Assembly (NCBI RefSeq): GCF_003573695.1
Contig: NC_039363.1
Coordinates: 155,522,406-155,586,405, forward strand
From: Papaver somniferum
Lineage: Eukaryota; Streptophyta; Magnoliopsida; Ranunculales; Papaveraceae
Length of the DNA stretch: 64,000 nucleotides
Direction: 5' to 3'
Position 1 is the stretch's first letter, and the number at the start of each line of letters is the position of its first letter. Under the pieces are notes generated by a model. That model saw only the letters and a program-made list of their open reading frames with translations, did no database searches and was not told the DNA's origin. Position numbers and translations under genes: made by a program. Of this stretch, positions 25,475 to 36,172 are shown in pieces.

Positions 25475-25500
25475 TGCCTCCCCGGCTGGGCGCAAAAATT
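25475..25500 (-). promoter_or_regulatory. Degenerate primer-binding site of the minus-strand Ty3 element
   Basis: The minus strand reads AATTTTTGCGCCCAGCCGGG then GAGGCA. This fits the usual Athila junction TTTTTGGCGCCGTTGCCGGG with several substitutions. It marks the 5' end of the internal region and implies that the 5' LTR lies at higher coordinates. Confidence 0.6.
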
Positions 25501-26559
25501 TAATCGCTGTCGTATGCGTCAAAAATAAATTTACTCACTGAACCAAGTATGAATGAAGTATGTGGTAAGAAAGAGTTCGTTCCACATAAGTTTTTGTTGT
25601 ATGCAATTTCAGTTTCTAAGTAACCAAGAGGGGGGATTGTCAGATTTTATAATGCAATAAAACAATAAATCAAAAGAAATAAAACAAGTGCTTGCATACA
25701 TGATTATAATTACGATTCAATCTCTTTTTCGTCAAAAGCCCTAGACTATCAAGAGACCAAGATAATCCGTTAATTTCCTAAGTTCATCAACAAACACATT
25801 AGAGCAGCGAATGTGAATTCTACCTAAAGAATAACCTAATGCCTTGCGCTAATTAAGTTCAATTTCTAGGAGCATTAAGTTTCAGAAATAGGTTATGCAA
25901 TTGTCGTACATTGCGCATGACCGTTCGGACAAAGGTCAAACTCTACATATGATTGCAAGAGTGTAGCACTACAAACTGTAATCATATCATGTTACTTGTA
26001 TTTAAGGTTACCACTCGATGATAAACACTCAATTAGCTAAGGAAAATGATGCAAATTCAATTAATTGACCACTTAACTAAAAACACATATAAATCCGATT
26101 GCAATACGTCACTCATGCAATTATGAAAACAATAGAAGTTTGAACGACAACAAAGAGAGAAAACTAATGCATTAATCAAGCACATGTTCTCGAAATCAGA
26201 CTACATCCTTAACCAATAGTATAAGATTTAGCTACTCATAGCTATGGAGTTCATCAACATAATAAATGAAATAAAGAAAATGAAAAATAATGAAAACAAA
26301 CCCTAATCGCGGCTATCTCCAAAGTTCCAAGTAAAAAACGTGCCCTCAAAAAGTTGTAGAAGTCTTCTTTCAATAACTATCTTGTTTCCAAAGTCCATCA
26401 CCAAGGAGTCCACCAAGCCCATGTGTGATAATAGCCAGTAAATTTCTGCCAAAAAGTAGTCACCGGAAAACTGTGGTCATCGCCGGAATTTGGCCGGAGA
26501 AATCACCAGAAAACTGCTTAGGTGGCCGGGAAAGTCAAACGGTCACTGGGTCACGTCTG
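25501..26559 (-). repeat. Probable 5' LTR sequence of the minus-strand Ty3 element
   Basis: About 1 kb on the LTR side of the PBS. It is AT-rich and without a coding frame, apart from a weak one at 26425-26757 that runs into repeat II. The inner edge should be near 25505. The outer edge could be near 26423 or beyond, because I could not find a second copy within the window to define it. No target duplication was found. Confidence 0.45.
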
Positions 26560-28110
26560 AGAGTCAGCTGGCTGACTCATCTAACTAGTCTGAGTAGTCT
26601 AGGCCAAGGCTGTTTTGCACATGCCAGATTTGTGTTGCACCATCAGTGCGCTTCACCTTGCACCTGCACCACACTGCACTGCTATTACCAGCACCAATCC
26701 CCATCACACTGCCTTTGTCCTTCATTGCAGCCAACAACACTGCACACCTGCAACTAAATCAGTACCAGCACTTCTCTATTGTAGTATTCACTGCTGTAAC
26801 AATCACCAGGTCAATCTACTCAGGCCTAAAGATAACAGGTTGAAGATGTGGATGGGTTTCTTTGTTTCCTTCTGTCCTCCAACAATCAGCTGCTCTTGAC
26901 TGCAATACCTAGCCACAATGCATTCATTCCTCCCCTGTAATGCCAACCTCAGCAAATACACCACTGCACAAACACCAACAGCAATTCCATGGCTTCTACT
27001 ATTAGGCAGTTAAATTGATGCCACTTCCACCACCTGCAGCTCAGACGACCTCAATACCAGCAGCAACACATCACTGCAATTCCAGCCTAAACATACATCT
27101 ATTTAAAGAAGTTCAGTCAAGCGGTTTCGACTGCACCAGGCCCTGCAATTACTTCAACTCCATATCTGCAGCAGCAGTTCATCATCTCCTCTTGCCGACT
27201 CTCAACTGCACAACCATACGGACTCAAACACCCTTATCAATCTCACACAATCACTTGAATCAATTAGCAACACCACCTGCAAGTCAGGTTCAACAACCAC
27301 TTGCTCTCCCAACTACAGCAGCTCCTAGCTGTTCATCTTAGCCTCCATTCCATCATTGGTAATTGCATACTTAATCTTGGCACCATCATCTTCCAGTTCT
27401 TGTTCTCTGCTCAGCCATCATCTATGTAACAGTAGCAAGTAGCAACAGCTTCACCAACACAAACCACCATCACTGTCTGTAATCAACAGCCAAACAAACT
27501 CCATTCAACCAAAATCAGAACAAACCATCTTCAAATCACCACCAGTTCCTTAGTCACCACAACCACCATCATTATCATACTTCAACACCAGATTCATTAG
27601 CTCAAGAACACTTAAACCCTTGAATTCCAACCCCATCACCATACAGCTTCAGATAACACATCAATACCAGCACAAGTTCAACCCATTTCTGTAGTCTTCC
27701 CTGTAACTTGATCCAACCTTGATTCAAACACAAACCCATCTGAGTCTTCTCGTTGTCCAGCTCCATTTGACAACAATCTATTCAATTGTAGCAGAAACGA
27801 TCAATTCATGAACAACCCAGTATTAAGATCGTATCAACTCCTAAAACCCCCTTTAATCTTCAGCAATTCTTCGATTCGATTGACACAACCCTAATTTCAG
27901 TTTCTTCTTCATATTTATGTGTTCCTCTTCTCAATCTCTTCAGCCGTTCTTCATTTGAGCATCAACAGAACAATAATCAAAACCCCTCTCAATGTCATCT
28001 CTGAATTTTTCTCCCTTTCTCTGCTGCCATTTAGTTTCTCTCTGCTCTCGATTTCAGGCGAAGCTTGGAAGTAAAAGAGAAACATTTCTCTTAAAATTAG
28101 GGCTTGACAC
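26560..28110. repeat. Dispersed repeat II, homologous to 4190-5560
   Basis: A second copy of the CAACA-rich repeat, sharing anchors in the same order: TAACTAGTCTGAGTAGTC near 26580, ATTCCATGGCTTCTACT near 26985, AGCAGCAGTTCATCATCTCC near 27170, and GGAAGTAAAAGAGAAAC near 28068. It has about 300 extra bases near 26640-26900 compared with copy I. Both copies stop near AGGGCTTG. The open frames 26425-27341 are low-complexity Pro/Thr/Ser/His strings on simple sequence and are not credible genes. Confidence 0.6.
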
Positions 28111-28194
28111 GGACACTACAAAATTCTCCAAAAAACTTAACGCGGACACATGTGTTTCAGACACGCACTACTACACGAATTGAATAAGTTGTCG

Positions 28195-28402
28195 TGCTAA
28201 CCTACCAGCGAGTCTCATGGGTAACCTAGCCAAGGGAGCCGAAGCGGGAGGGGCTGAGATTGTGTCACAAGGGGGGCAAGCTAACTCTACCATCCATGTT
28301 AATTCCTACAATATTACGTCATTGAGGACTCGAACCTGGAATCTCCTGGAGCGCATGAAACTTTGGGAAACGGGGATGACCAGCTGAGCTAGGGGCCCGT
28401 TC
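28195..28402 (-). mobile_element. Probable tRNA-derived SINE
   Basis: On the minus strand, GGGCCCCTAGCTCAGCTGGT carries a box A (TAGCTCAGCTGG, 28391-28380), and GGTTCGAGTCC (28336-28326) is a perfect box B. These are the two internal RNA polymerase III promoter elements of tRNA genes. The boxes are 55 bases apart start to start, which suits a tRNA-related SINE head. The sequence does not fold as a normal tRNA between them. A unique body of about 130 bases follows. No poly-A or T tail and no clear target duplication were seen, so the low-coordinate end is an estimate. Confidence 0.6.
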
Positions 28403-28753
28403 TTATTAAATCATGTATTTATATAGCAAAGTCAAGTATTTCGATCCAGAAAATGATTGCTACATGTATATAAAATTCAAAAGAAAAAAGATATCATTTG
28501 TTTATACATGCCGGAGGTCAAACAATCAGTCACTATTTAACACATGGCAGTATGGCACAATCAAAATGCATTCTTAGAACAACAGATGCCCATCTAAGGG
28601 TATACGTGATGCTATTTCCAATTACAAAACCCTAATAAAGACCTAAATTATTGATGTAAATGTTTGTTTTTCTTCATTTGGTTAATAATAGTAAAAATAA
28701 AGGAAGAAATTTAAATGAAAATGAAAAAAAAATGAGTCGGACACGCGTCATCC
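28403..28753. other. AT-rich spacer, no gene seen
   Basis: About 350 AT-rich bases. The small frame at 28660-28860 is Lys/Asn rich and looks accidental. From 28737 the composition switches to a GC-rich cluster of GGACACGCG-type words, echoing 28107-28165. Confidence 0.35.
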
Positions 28754-29308
28754 ATGCGTCCAAACCAGACGCGCAAATTGGTGCGTCGGACACGCGCCGT
28801 GTCAGCGTCCCACGCGCGTCCCGTGTCCGACGAAATCTTCGCTTTTATCTACTCTTTTGAAGTTTATCTTCGCTTTAATAGTGTTTCTTGGTTATTGAGT
28901 TGGGTTTTAAGATCAGTAGTGATACTCTCCAACGACGAAATCTTCATCTTTATTGTCTCTAGCGACGAAATCTTTATCGAAATCCTCATCATCAACTTAC
29001 CCAGGAAAGGAATCTTCATCGATGATTTCTTTGATGACGGAAGCTTCATCATTAGTTACAAGAGATTTGAGCAAATCATTCCTATTTTGGGAGCACATCT
29101 TTCTAAAGAAGAAAAACAAACTAAATGGTTGAAATACGATTTCGAGGAAAACCATTCTTTCTCCGATTTAATCGGATCTTATTCATACTTGTATTTGTCT
29201 TATTATGGTAATCCTTCTCTTTCTCTTGTTGAATTCTTAGGTATTATAATTTTAGGGTATGCTTTTGTTCCTTTGTATTATTTTATTTTAACCTCGAACT
29301 TCCATTGA
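28754..29308 (+). CDS. Unidentified 184-residue open frame, doubtful
   Basis: ATG at 28754 opens a 184-residue frame ending at 29308. The first 30 residues are read from a GC-rich GACACGCG cluster and look non-coding. The middle is Ile/Phe rich with loosely repeated SSDEIFI-type units (28935-28990, from ACGACGAAATCTTCAT words). The last 35 residues contain a strongly hydrophobic segment (FLGIIILGYAFVPLYYFIL) that could be a membrane span. I recognise no family. It could be the start of a degraded host gene or a chance frame; upstream regulatory signals were not found. Confidence 0.25.
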   Translation: MRPNQTRKLVRRTRAVSASHARPVSDEIFAFIYSFEVYLRFNSVSWLLSWVLRSVVILSNDEIFIFIVSSDEIFIEILIINLPRKGIFIDDFFDDGSFIISYKRFEQIIPILGAHLSKEEKQTKWLKYDFEENHSFSDLIGSYSYLYLSYYGNPSLSLVEFLGIIILGYAFVPLYYFILTSNFH

Positions 29309-29437
29309 TCAAAAGGTTCCTAGTTTTATCAACATAAAAAAACTAGACCCGTGATAATAATACCTACTCGTAATTCTTACTTTAACATTTTTCAAAAATC
29401 AGGAGAGAGAAAGGTGAGAGGAGAGAGAAAAGAAGCT

Positions 29438-31491
29438 ATGGTGAATCTAAGAAGGACAGTTGATGAAGAAGGATTTACATCGGTAAGAAGAAGGAGATCA
29501 CGATCTTTGACAAGGGTTTGTGAAGATAGAAGGGGGTATGAAGAAAGCATGGGTAGGAAAACAGATCTAAAATCAAGAAAAGGTGACAGTGTTAAGATCG
29601 AAAGAAAAGTTATTGGAGGCTCAATGGGAAAAACGGGTACGTGAGATGTTCTTCACCTTGCAGTTTGGTCAGAGATTAAGATAAGTTTCTGTTGGTTAAG
29701 TTACAAGGCAGGGTTATGGTTTTCTAGACTTCTTAAGAGGGAAGCTAATGGTTGAAATGGTAAGCTCTCTAACTGGAATTTCCGAGATAAAGAAGATTGG
29801 ATTTTTGCTGCTCGCGAAGAGAACAAGATGGGACAATATATTCGTATTCTGGTTTCACATAATAAGGAGTATCCGACGTCTCTGTTTTTTCCGGCAGGGG
29901 ACACTGGTGTAGGATGGTGGGAAACAGGGATGATACTTGAAAGTGTATTGTTTGGAGTTTCAAAATCAAAAGGGTGTAAGATGATGGAGGAAAAACCAGT
30001 TGTTAATGTGGGAAATGCTTGGTTAGATGGAAACATAAAACATAAATCTGACGGAGGTTCATCTCTAGTGAAATCTAACCCTGAACAAGTTGTTAATTCT
30101 TCTTGGCATCGTACTATGGTTGTGCAATTGGTTGATATAGATTATAATTGGAAAGAAATGGGAAGATGGATTATGGACATACTTGGGTGGAGTCTTAGCT
30201 TTGAACTTCAGCAAATTGATGATCTTAAAGCAGTTTTCACTATTAATACTACGAAGGAATTTAATCGAATTAGAGATACTGGTTCATGGAAAGTTAATGA
30301 TAGAGAAATTCGTATTTATCCTTGGAATGAAATTATTAATGCAATCCCTAAACCCAATCCTTGGAGCATCAAGAAGAAATGGATCGGAGTGAAAGGAGTT
30401 CCTTTTAATTTATGGTGCTATTCAACATTCAAATCTATTGGTGATAAATTTGAGGGTTCGGTTGAAACAAGCCCCGAATCTTCGATGGCTACTGATTTAT
30501 CTGAGATCAAAGTCTCTTTTAATGGCCCTGTTAGTAATGGAGTTTGTTGTGAGGAAATAATTATTGGTAGCAGAGGATTTTGGGTTGAGATTCGTTTGAT
30601 TGGTGAAGAACTTGATCCATCAAGACCCGATATGAAACCAATTTCTATCGTTAAGGATCGGATGGAGCCTATTGCCGGTAAGCGATGGAGAAGGAAACCA
30701 ACACCGATAACTGAGGAGGAGGAAGAAGAAGATGGAAGACGTGGAAGTTTGGAAATTGAAAAATATCATGGGTGTACGAAAAATAGTGTCGTTCTGGCTG
30801 ATGGAACAACAGGTAATGGTCTGAATGACGTGTCGCCACCTGTTCGTCTTGACTTTTCTAGTAATAATTCAAATTTTGTAACTATGGAGCCAGTAGAAAA
30901 TGTACGCACAGTAATTTTAACTCAGATTTTGTGGATAATACTTTCGTCGGGCCAAGCTCAGGTTGACAAGCCCGTTTGGATTTAAATACAGTGGATATGT
31001 CTAAGAAAGTTGTTAGTCCTGATAGTGAGGATTTAAATTCAGAGAATACGTCTAACAAAGCTAGTGGCTCTGTCAGCTTAAATTCTTCCTCCCTGAGAAG
31101 CTTGAAAAAAAAGCTAAAGTGTAAAATGTCTAGTGGGATTTCTTCATCCTCTATATCGCGTGGGTCTGTTAACGAAGGTGCTTCCATCGGTGCAAAAGAT
31201 ACTCTAAAGGCTCATATTGGTTGTTCAACAAATGACTTGGTGGTCGATAACAGCGACGATGCTTCCTCTAGTACTAGTGGTAATTCAAAAGTCAAAGATG
31301 ACGAGCCTAATGATGCGGTGAAAATTGCAAAAGGAATTGCAGCAAAATTCAATGCTTTTCATGGAAAACTAAAAGACACAGGTATTGATTCCGGAATTGT
31401 GTTATCTAAAAACGAAATTGCCTTTGTTACGAAAACGGTTCTCCTTTATGCAAATGCTTTCAAAGATGAATTGGTAACGAAGGCTTGTTAA
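29438..31491 (+). pseudogene. LINE ORF1 (DUF4283-type RNA-binding protein), broken
   Basis: The frame from ATG 29438 (VNLRRTVDEEGFTSV) has TGA stops at 29642 and 29753, runs open to 30985, then shifts frame to end at 31491. Residues from about 30115 to 30620 show the plant LINE ORF1 domain: ILGWSLSFELQQIDD, WSIKKKWIGVKGVPFNLW and FKSIGDKFEG. This is the RRM-like DUF4283 region proposed to bind element RNA. An acidic run (EEEEEEDGRRG) follows. No CCHC knuckle was seen. The C-terminal portion is Ser/Asn/Asp rich and unclassified. Confidence 0.75.
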
Positions 31492-31546
31492 TGGAGTTGT
31501 TTCTTTGGGGTTTTGTTCTCTTGGGTTGTATTTGTATTTGTTTTTA

Positions 31547-33384
31547 ATGTTTAACATAATATCTTGGAATGTAAAAGGTCTCGGGGATCCGGATAAACGG
31601 TCGAAGTTGAAAAAGCTTGTGAAGCGGTGGAAACCTACAATTCTTATTATTCAAGAAACCGAGCTTAATATTTGCTCCGATTTTATTGTGCGTCAATGTT
31701 GGGTCCGACGTCATGTAGATGGATTGCTTTAAATTCTTATGGAAGATCCGGGGGTATATTGATTGTTTGGATTACGGATTTGGTAGAAGTTGATGATTTT
31801 TTTGAAGGTATTTTCACGATAAGTATCTCTTGTCGCAACTTGGAAGATAACTTTCGTTGAGTTCTTACCGACGTTTATGGTCTTTGTAATGTGCAAGAAA
31901 AAAAAATGATTTCTCTTGGAGTTGGCTACTTTGAGGAGCTATTGGGATGGTTTACCTTGGTGTATCGGGGTGACGAAATAAGAGTTATGGAAAAAAGAAA
32001 GGGATGTAGTAGAGCCTCAAATTCTATGAATTGTTTTTGATAAACTTTGCAATGACCTCGATCTCGTGGAGTTTCTTATTCCCGGTGCGAAGTATACTTG
32101 GAGTAGACCACCGAATAGGAAGAGCAAGATTGATCGCTTTCTATTCTCTCTCGATTGGGAGGTGCATTTTTCAAATCTTATCTTGAAGCGGCTTGCGAGA
32201 CCTTTTTCGAATCATTTTCCTCTTGGGTTATGCTCTCTTGTGACGGATTGGGGAGCTTGTCCCTTTCGGTTTCAATTAGCTTGGCTTGAAAATACTAACA
32301 TAATTTCTTTGATGAAAGAGTGGTGGGAGTCTTTCTTTTTTGTAGGTTCCGCGAGTGAATGCTTTTCTAAGAAGTTAAATGCTTTGAAACAAAAATTGAA
32401 ATCGTGGAACAAAGATGTCTTTGGGAGTATTGATTAAGCCTTTGATACGACTCTTGACAAGATTAAAGATTTGGATGATCTTGGTGATGGAAGGGATCTT
32501 ACAATGGCCGAAGAAGACATGCTTGTCATGGCTAGAGTTGAGTTTGAGACGGCACATAGGCGTAAAGATATATTGCTTCGTCAAAAATCAAGAGTCAAAT
32601 GGATCCGTGATGGTGATAGAAATACCAAACATTTTCACCGTGTGATGAAGGGTCATAGAGCTATTAACAACAACAATAATCTTAGCATCAATGGTAGATG
32701 GACCGGGAAAAAAGATGAAATCAAGAAGGCATCGCAAATCACTTTGAGAAAGCTTTCAAGGAAGATTCAAATGATAGACCAAGAATTAAAGATATGTGTT
32801 TAAGACAAATCTACGAAGATGCTAGAATTTGGTTGGAGAGGCCGTTTAGTGAAAATGAAGTAAAGAAAGCAATTCATGATTTGGGTGTTGATAGAGCTCC
32901 GGGTCCGGATGGGTTCCCTATAAAATTTTATATTATCGTTGCGACTTCCTTAAAGATGATTTGTTGAAGATATTCAAGGAATTCCATGATCATAATATTC
33001 TTGATCTCTCTTTAAAGAACAACTTTATTGTTCTCATTCCTAAGAAGGTTGGTGTTGAGGAGGTCAAGGACTTTCGACCTATTAGTCTTATATGAAGTGT
33101 TTACAAGATCATCTCCAAAGTTCTAGCGGAGCGATTAAAGGTATATCTCCCTATTTTAATTTCTCCAACTCAATCTAGCTTTATAAAAGGTCGTCAAATC
33201 CTAGATGGAGTGTTTATAGCTAATGAATGTGTGGATTCTAGACTGCCCCAAAAAAATCCGGGGTTGGTGTGCAAGTTAGACTTTGAGAAGGCATTTAATA
33301 ATGTGTCTTCGAGTTTTTTAAATGAAGTTTTGTATAAAATGGGGTTCGGGGGTGTTTGGCGAGCTTGGATTCGAAATTGCTTAT
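31547..33384 (+). pseudogene. LINE ORF2 N-terminal part: endonuclease and first half of RT
   Basis: Starts MFNIISWNVKGLGDPDKRSK and continues to TILIIQET, the N-terminal motifs of the AP-type endonuclease that nicks target DNA. Frameshifts occur near 31690 and 31860-32060. EN C-terminal motifs PGAKYTWSRPPNRKSKIDRF lie near 32080-32130. The RT follows, with DRAPGPDGFP near 32890, DFRPISL near 33070, FIKGRQILDGVFIANE near 33180 and LDFEKAFN near 33280. It stops at 33384, where the Athila element inserted. At least five disruptions make it non-functional. Confidence 0.82.
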
Positions 33385-34991
33385 TGATAGGCACATATTT
33401 GTGTCTAAGTTGTCCTCAATTTTCTGTATGGTTGGTACTCGATTTCGTATTTATTTTGGTGTTTTATGTGTTTGTAGGTATTTTTGGGAAATAAACATTT
33501 TTGGAAATTTTGGCTCGAAAAGTTGTTAAAGGCACCCTGGAAAATTACTAAAGGCACCTTCGTTTTGGATAGGGCACCCCCAGAGCACCCTGTGTTAAAG
33601 GCACCCGCAGAACGGATTCAGGGAACTTCATCTTCAACATTCAAATTATGTTTTTGGCGGGAAATTTGGTTCTTCTTCAACAGTTCGATTTTGGAGAAGA
33701 TTCAAGGAGACTCAATGGTTGAAATTTCATGGGAAGGCATGTTTAAGCTTAACAGGCATGGTATGATCAATGGTTTCTACCAGAATTGGCTATAATGGTG
33801 GAGTTGAAGAAAAACAGAATCTCGGGTTTATCTTCAAACGGAAAGCTTTGTTTCGAATTCCGAGGAGTTTGAGCGAGAATCAATCACTAGGTTTGGTTGT
33901 TTTGGGCCTGTTTGGACCAAACAAGAATGGCATGGTCGATGGTTTCGGTTAGAGTTGGCTGCATCGTGGGTTTGAAGCAAATAGAGCAACACGTTTGTGG
34001 GAGAGTTTTCACAGGACTTGCTATGAATGTCGTGTGCTGCTGGGACTCTAATTTGTGTACTGCACATGTATGGGGAACTCTGAGTTGCAATAGACACGTG
34101 AAGGATGTAAAGAAGGATTTAAAACCATAAATTTGGAAATAATATATTCTCAAGTAATGGCTTTGCTGTGAGAGAATTTGGATACATTATTACGAGATAT
34201 TTTGAATCTATTGTGTATACAAAGCGTGTTCTGGCATCTTAGAAGGGTTACAGAGAGTTTGGGGAGATTATAGAGCATCACAGAGTCGAGAAAATCAAGT
34301 TCCAGAAATATTTTTCTGGTGCTGCTCATCTGAAGAACGCGAAGAACAGACCATCCAAGACAGTCGCTTTTCAACAGTGGAAACGACACATAGGCGAGGG
34401 TCGAGAATCAGCGACATTACTGTTATATCGTTCTTTTCAGTTTGTAACACTTATAACTGTTGCAAACCCCGTTATCATTGTTTCTCCCATTTCATCATTT
34501 GTACACCACCTTTGAGCAATAAAAAAATGAATTTTGAGCGTGTTTCCCTAATGATGAGCTAAACCCAATCCTTGGGGCGACGGAGGAAGCCATTCTCTCA
34601 AGAATTATGTGGTAATGTTTATTTTATAAATTTATGCAATATTTTTATATTATTAATTGCATTGATAAAAAATAAATTAAATCATTCTTATTAATCAAAT
34701 GTGTTTTCTCTTGATGATGCATGCTTAGTTTTAGAATCTTGATGCGTTATACTTGCGACTAACATTTGATAATTTGGGAATCTGATTTTGGCAATATTTT
34801 AGAATCGAATCAATTGTTTAAATTGCATGATGAATGGTGAAATCCTAGCTCCATCCTCTCCATAATTTTCACAACATATCAACATTTATTTACTTTATTT
34901 TCTTTGCTTTGCTTTAAAATTAAGTCTAATATCTAATGCTTTCACAAGTCTCAACGAACTTTTTACTACAACTCAATTTGAAATCACATCA
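33385..34991 (+). repeat. 5' LTR of the Athila element
   Basis: A 1607-bp LTR from TG to CA. It lacks 32 bases that the 3' LTR has at about 44216-44247 and carries an extra TGCTT in the CTTTGCTTTG run near 34908. Otherwise it matches 42769-44401 with few substitutions, so insertion was recent compared with other elements here. Small frames inside it (33484-33795, 33897-34130) recur in the 3' LTR and are not genes. Confidence 0.92.
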
Positions 34992-34996
34992 ATTTT

Positions 34997-35010
34997 TGGC
35001 GCCGCCGACG
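34997..35010 (+). promoter_or_regulatory. Primer-binding site of the Athila element
   Basis: TGGCGCCGCCGACG follows the LTR after a short ATTTT spacer, in the ATTTTTGGCGCCG style common to Athila elements. The second half departs from the usual TTGCCGGGGA, so the priming tRNA is left open. Confidence 0.6.
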
Positions 35011-36172
35011 CGGACTTGTCTTTAGGCTAGAGTTTTTAGATTTTTTTTAGGTTTTTATTTGTTTTTCATTTTTATTTTATTTGTTCTTCTTTACGTTTTT
35101 GGGTTTTTGTCTTTTCCTTACAGATTTTGGAATTTGGAGCGAAAGAAAAAATTTGCCAAAGCTTTTGGTGAATACTTAAAGATTTGGAGTAAAAGCAAAG
35201 CGAAAGGAGCGAAAGAAAAGGAGAATAAAAATTAATTAAAAAAAAAAGAGAGAGAGAGAGACAAAATTTTTTTTTTAGAATTTCTTTTAGATTATCTTTT
35301 TCTTTTGCACTTTATTATTGGACTTTGGACTGTGGACTTTGGGACTTTATTTTTTTAAACCCTACGGAAGGGTAGTTTAAATATCAATTGTTTGCAGAGA
35401 AGGACGGCGATTCCGATATCGCCTCGGCCCCTCGGGTTCATACATGATATAGGAGTCGTGGCCCGAGTCGACTACAACGGTTCATCCCCCGTCTGGTACG
35501 GGAGGTAAGTTTGTCGAAACACTCGCGAATCCCCTGTCAGCGAGTTAATGTATTCCTTAGTTTGCATATATGCTGAGGATTTGAAAACGGCTGCTTTAGT
35601 TTCCTAGTAAATGGCAAGGACTGGCCATACAAGATAAGGGTTAGGATTTCATCACCGTTCCCTTCTTGCCCTCCTTAGGAAAACGAAACCAAACGCGAAC
35701 CTAAGCCTAAAATTTGACTAGAACGAGACCTATAGGGTAACGAGCTTAATAGGAAAGTCATTCGAAAAATATTGGTTACTCTTTTAAGCATGCTTCAAAG
35801 TTCATGATGGTTTCTGTGAGTTGAATACGCCGCCTTGTAACGCCGGTGAGGCCTTGGGTATCAAAGCTCCACTGAGCTTCCCTCGTCTCGATTCAACTTT
35901 ATTAAACTCGAATTGATTCCATAGGGGTTTGCTTAAATTATAACGAATTCCCTTTCGAAGGATTAGAAGCTGGTCTAGAAACAATCTAAGTGGAGCCATC
36001 ATGCTTTTTTTTTTGCTAGAAATCAGTAGGTTTGCTGTGGTGGAGTCAGCTTTGTTTGTGTTTGCATAGGACTTCCCTTCCTTTTAGGGTTTCTTTTTTT
36101 TTCTTTTGTTTTTCTAGTGTATGCCCAAGGTTATTAAAGAGCGGGCATGGAAAATAAACACTCTAGAGTCGA
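35011..36172 (+). other. 5' leader of the Athila element
   Basis: About 1.2 kb between PBS and gag, with poly-T and GAGAGA runs (35240-35280) and no credible frame. Such long leaders are typical of the lineage. The frame that becomes gag opens without an ATG (TTG at 36173); the first in-frame ATG is at 36320. Confidence 0.6.

Larger units (their letters stand above)
22328..25500 (-). mobile_element. Ty3/gypsy (Athila-like) element internal region lacking pol
   Basis: On the minus strand the order is: degenerate PBS (25475-25500), gag fragments (25262-23877), a gag-protease linker and protease (23877-22664), then directly a 3' polypurine region (minus-strand ATTGAGGACAATGTAAAG then TTAAGTGTGGGGGAG, 22328-22370). 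Reverse transcriptase, RNase H and integrase are absent between protease and 3' end. The segment 22500-22560, with its GGGTTGCCTCCCATGCAGCG block, sits where pol should be. This looks like a gag-protease-only derivative, or a copy with a large internal deletion. Confidence 0.7.

Noticed and set aside
28326..28391. Functional tRNA gene
   Set aside because: Box A and box B are perfect, but the sequence between them does not give the anticodon arm of a tRNA and no acceptor stem pairing was found. SINE head is the better reading.
33834..34153. Overlapping open frames of 77-88 residues, repeated near 43151-43513
   Set aside because: They lie within the Athila LTRs and occur in both copies; no protein family is recognisable.
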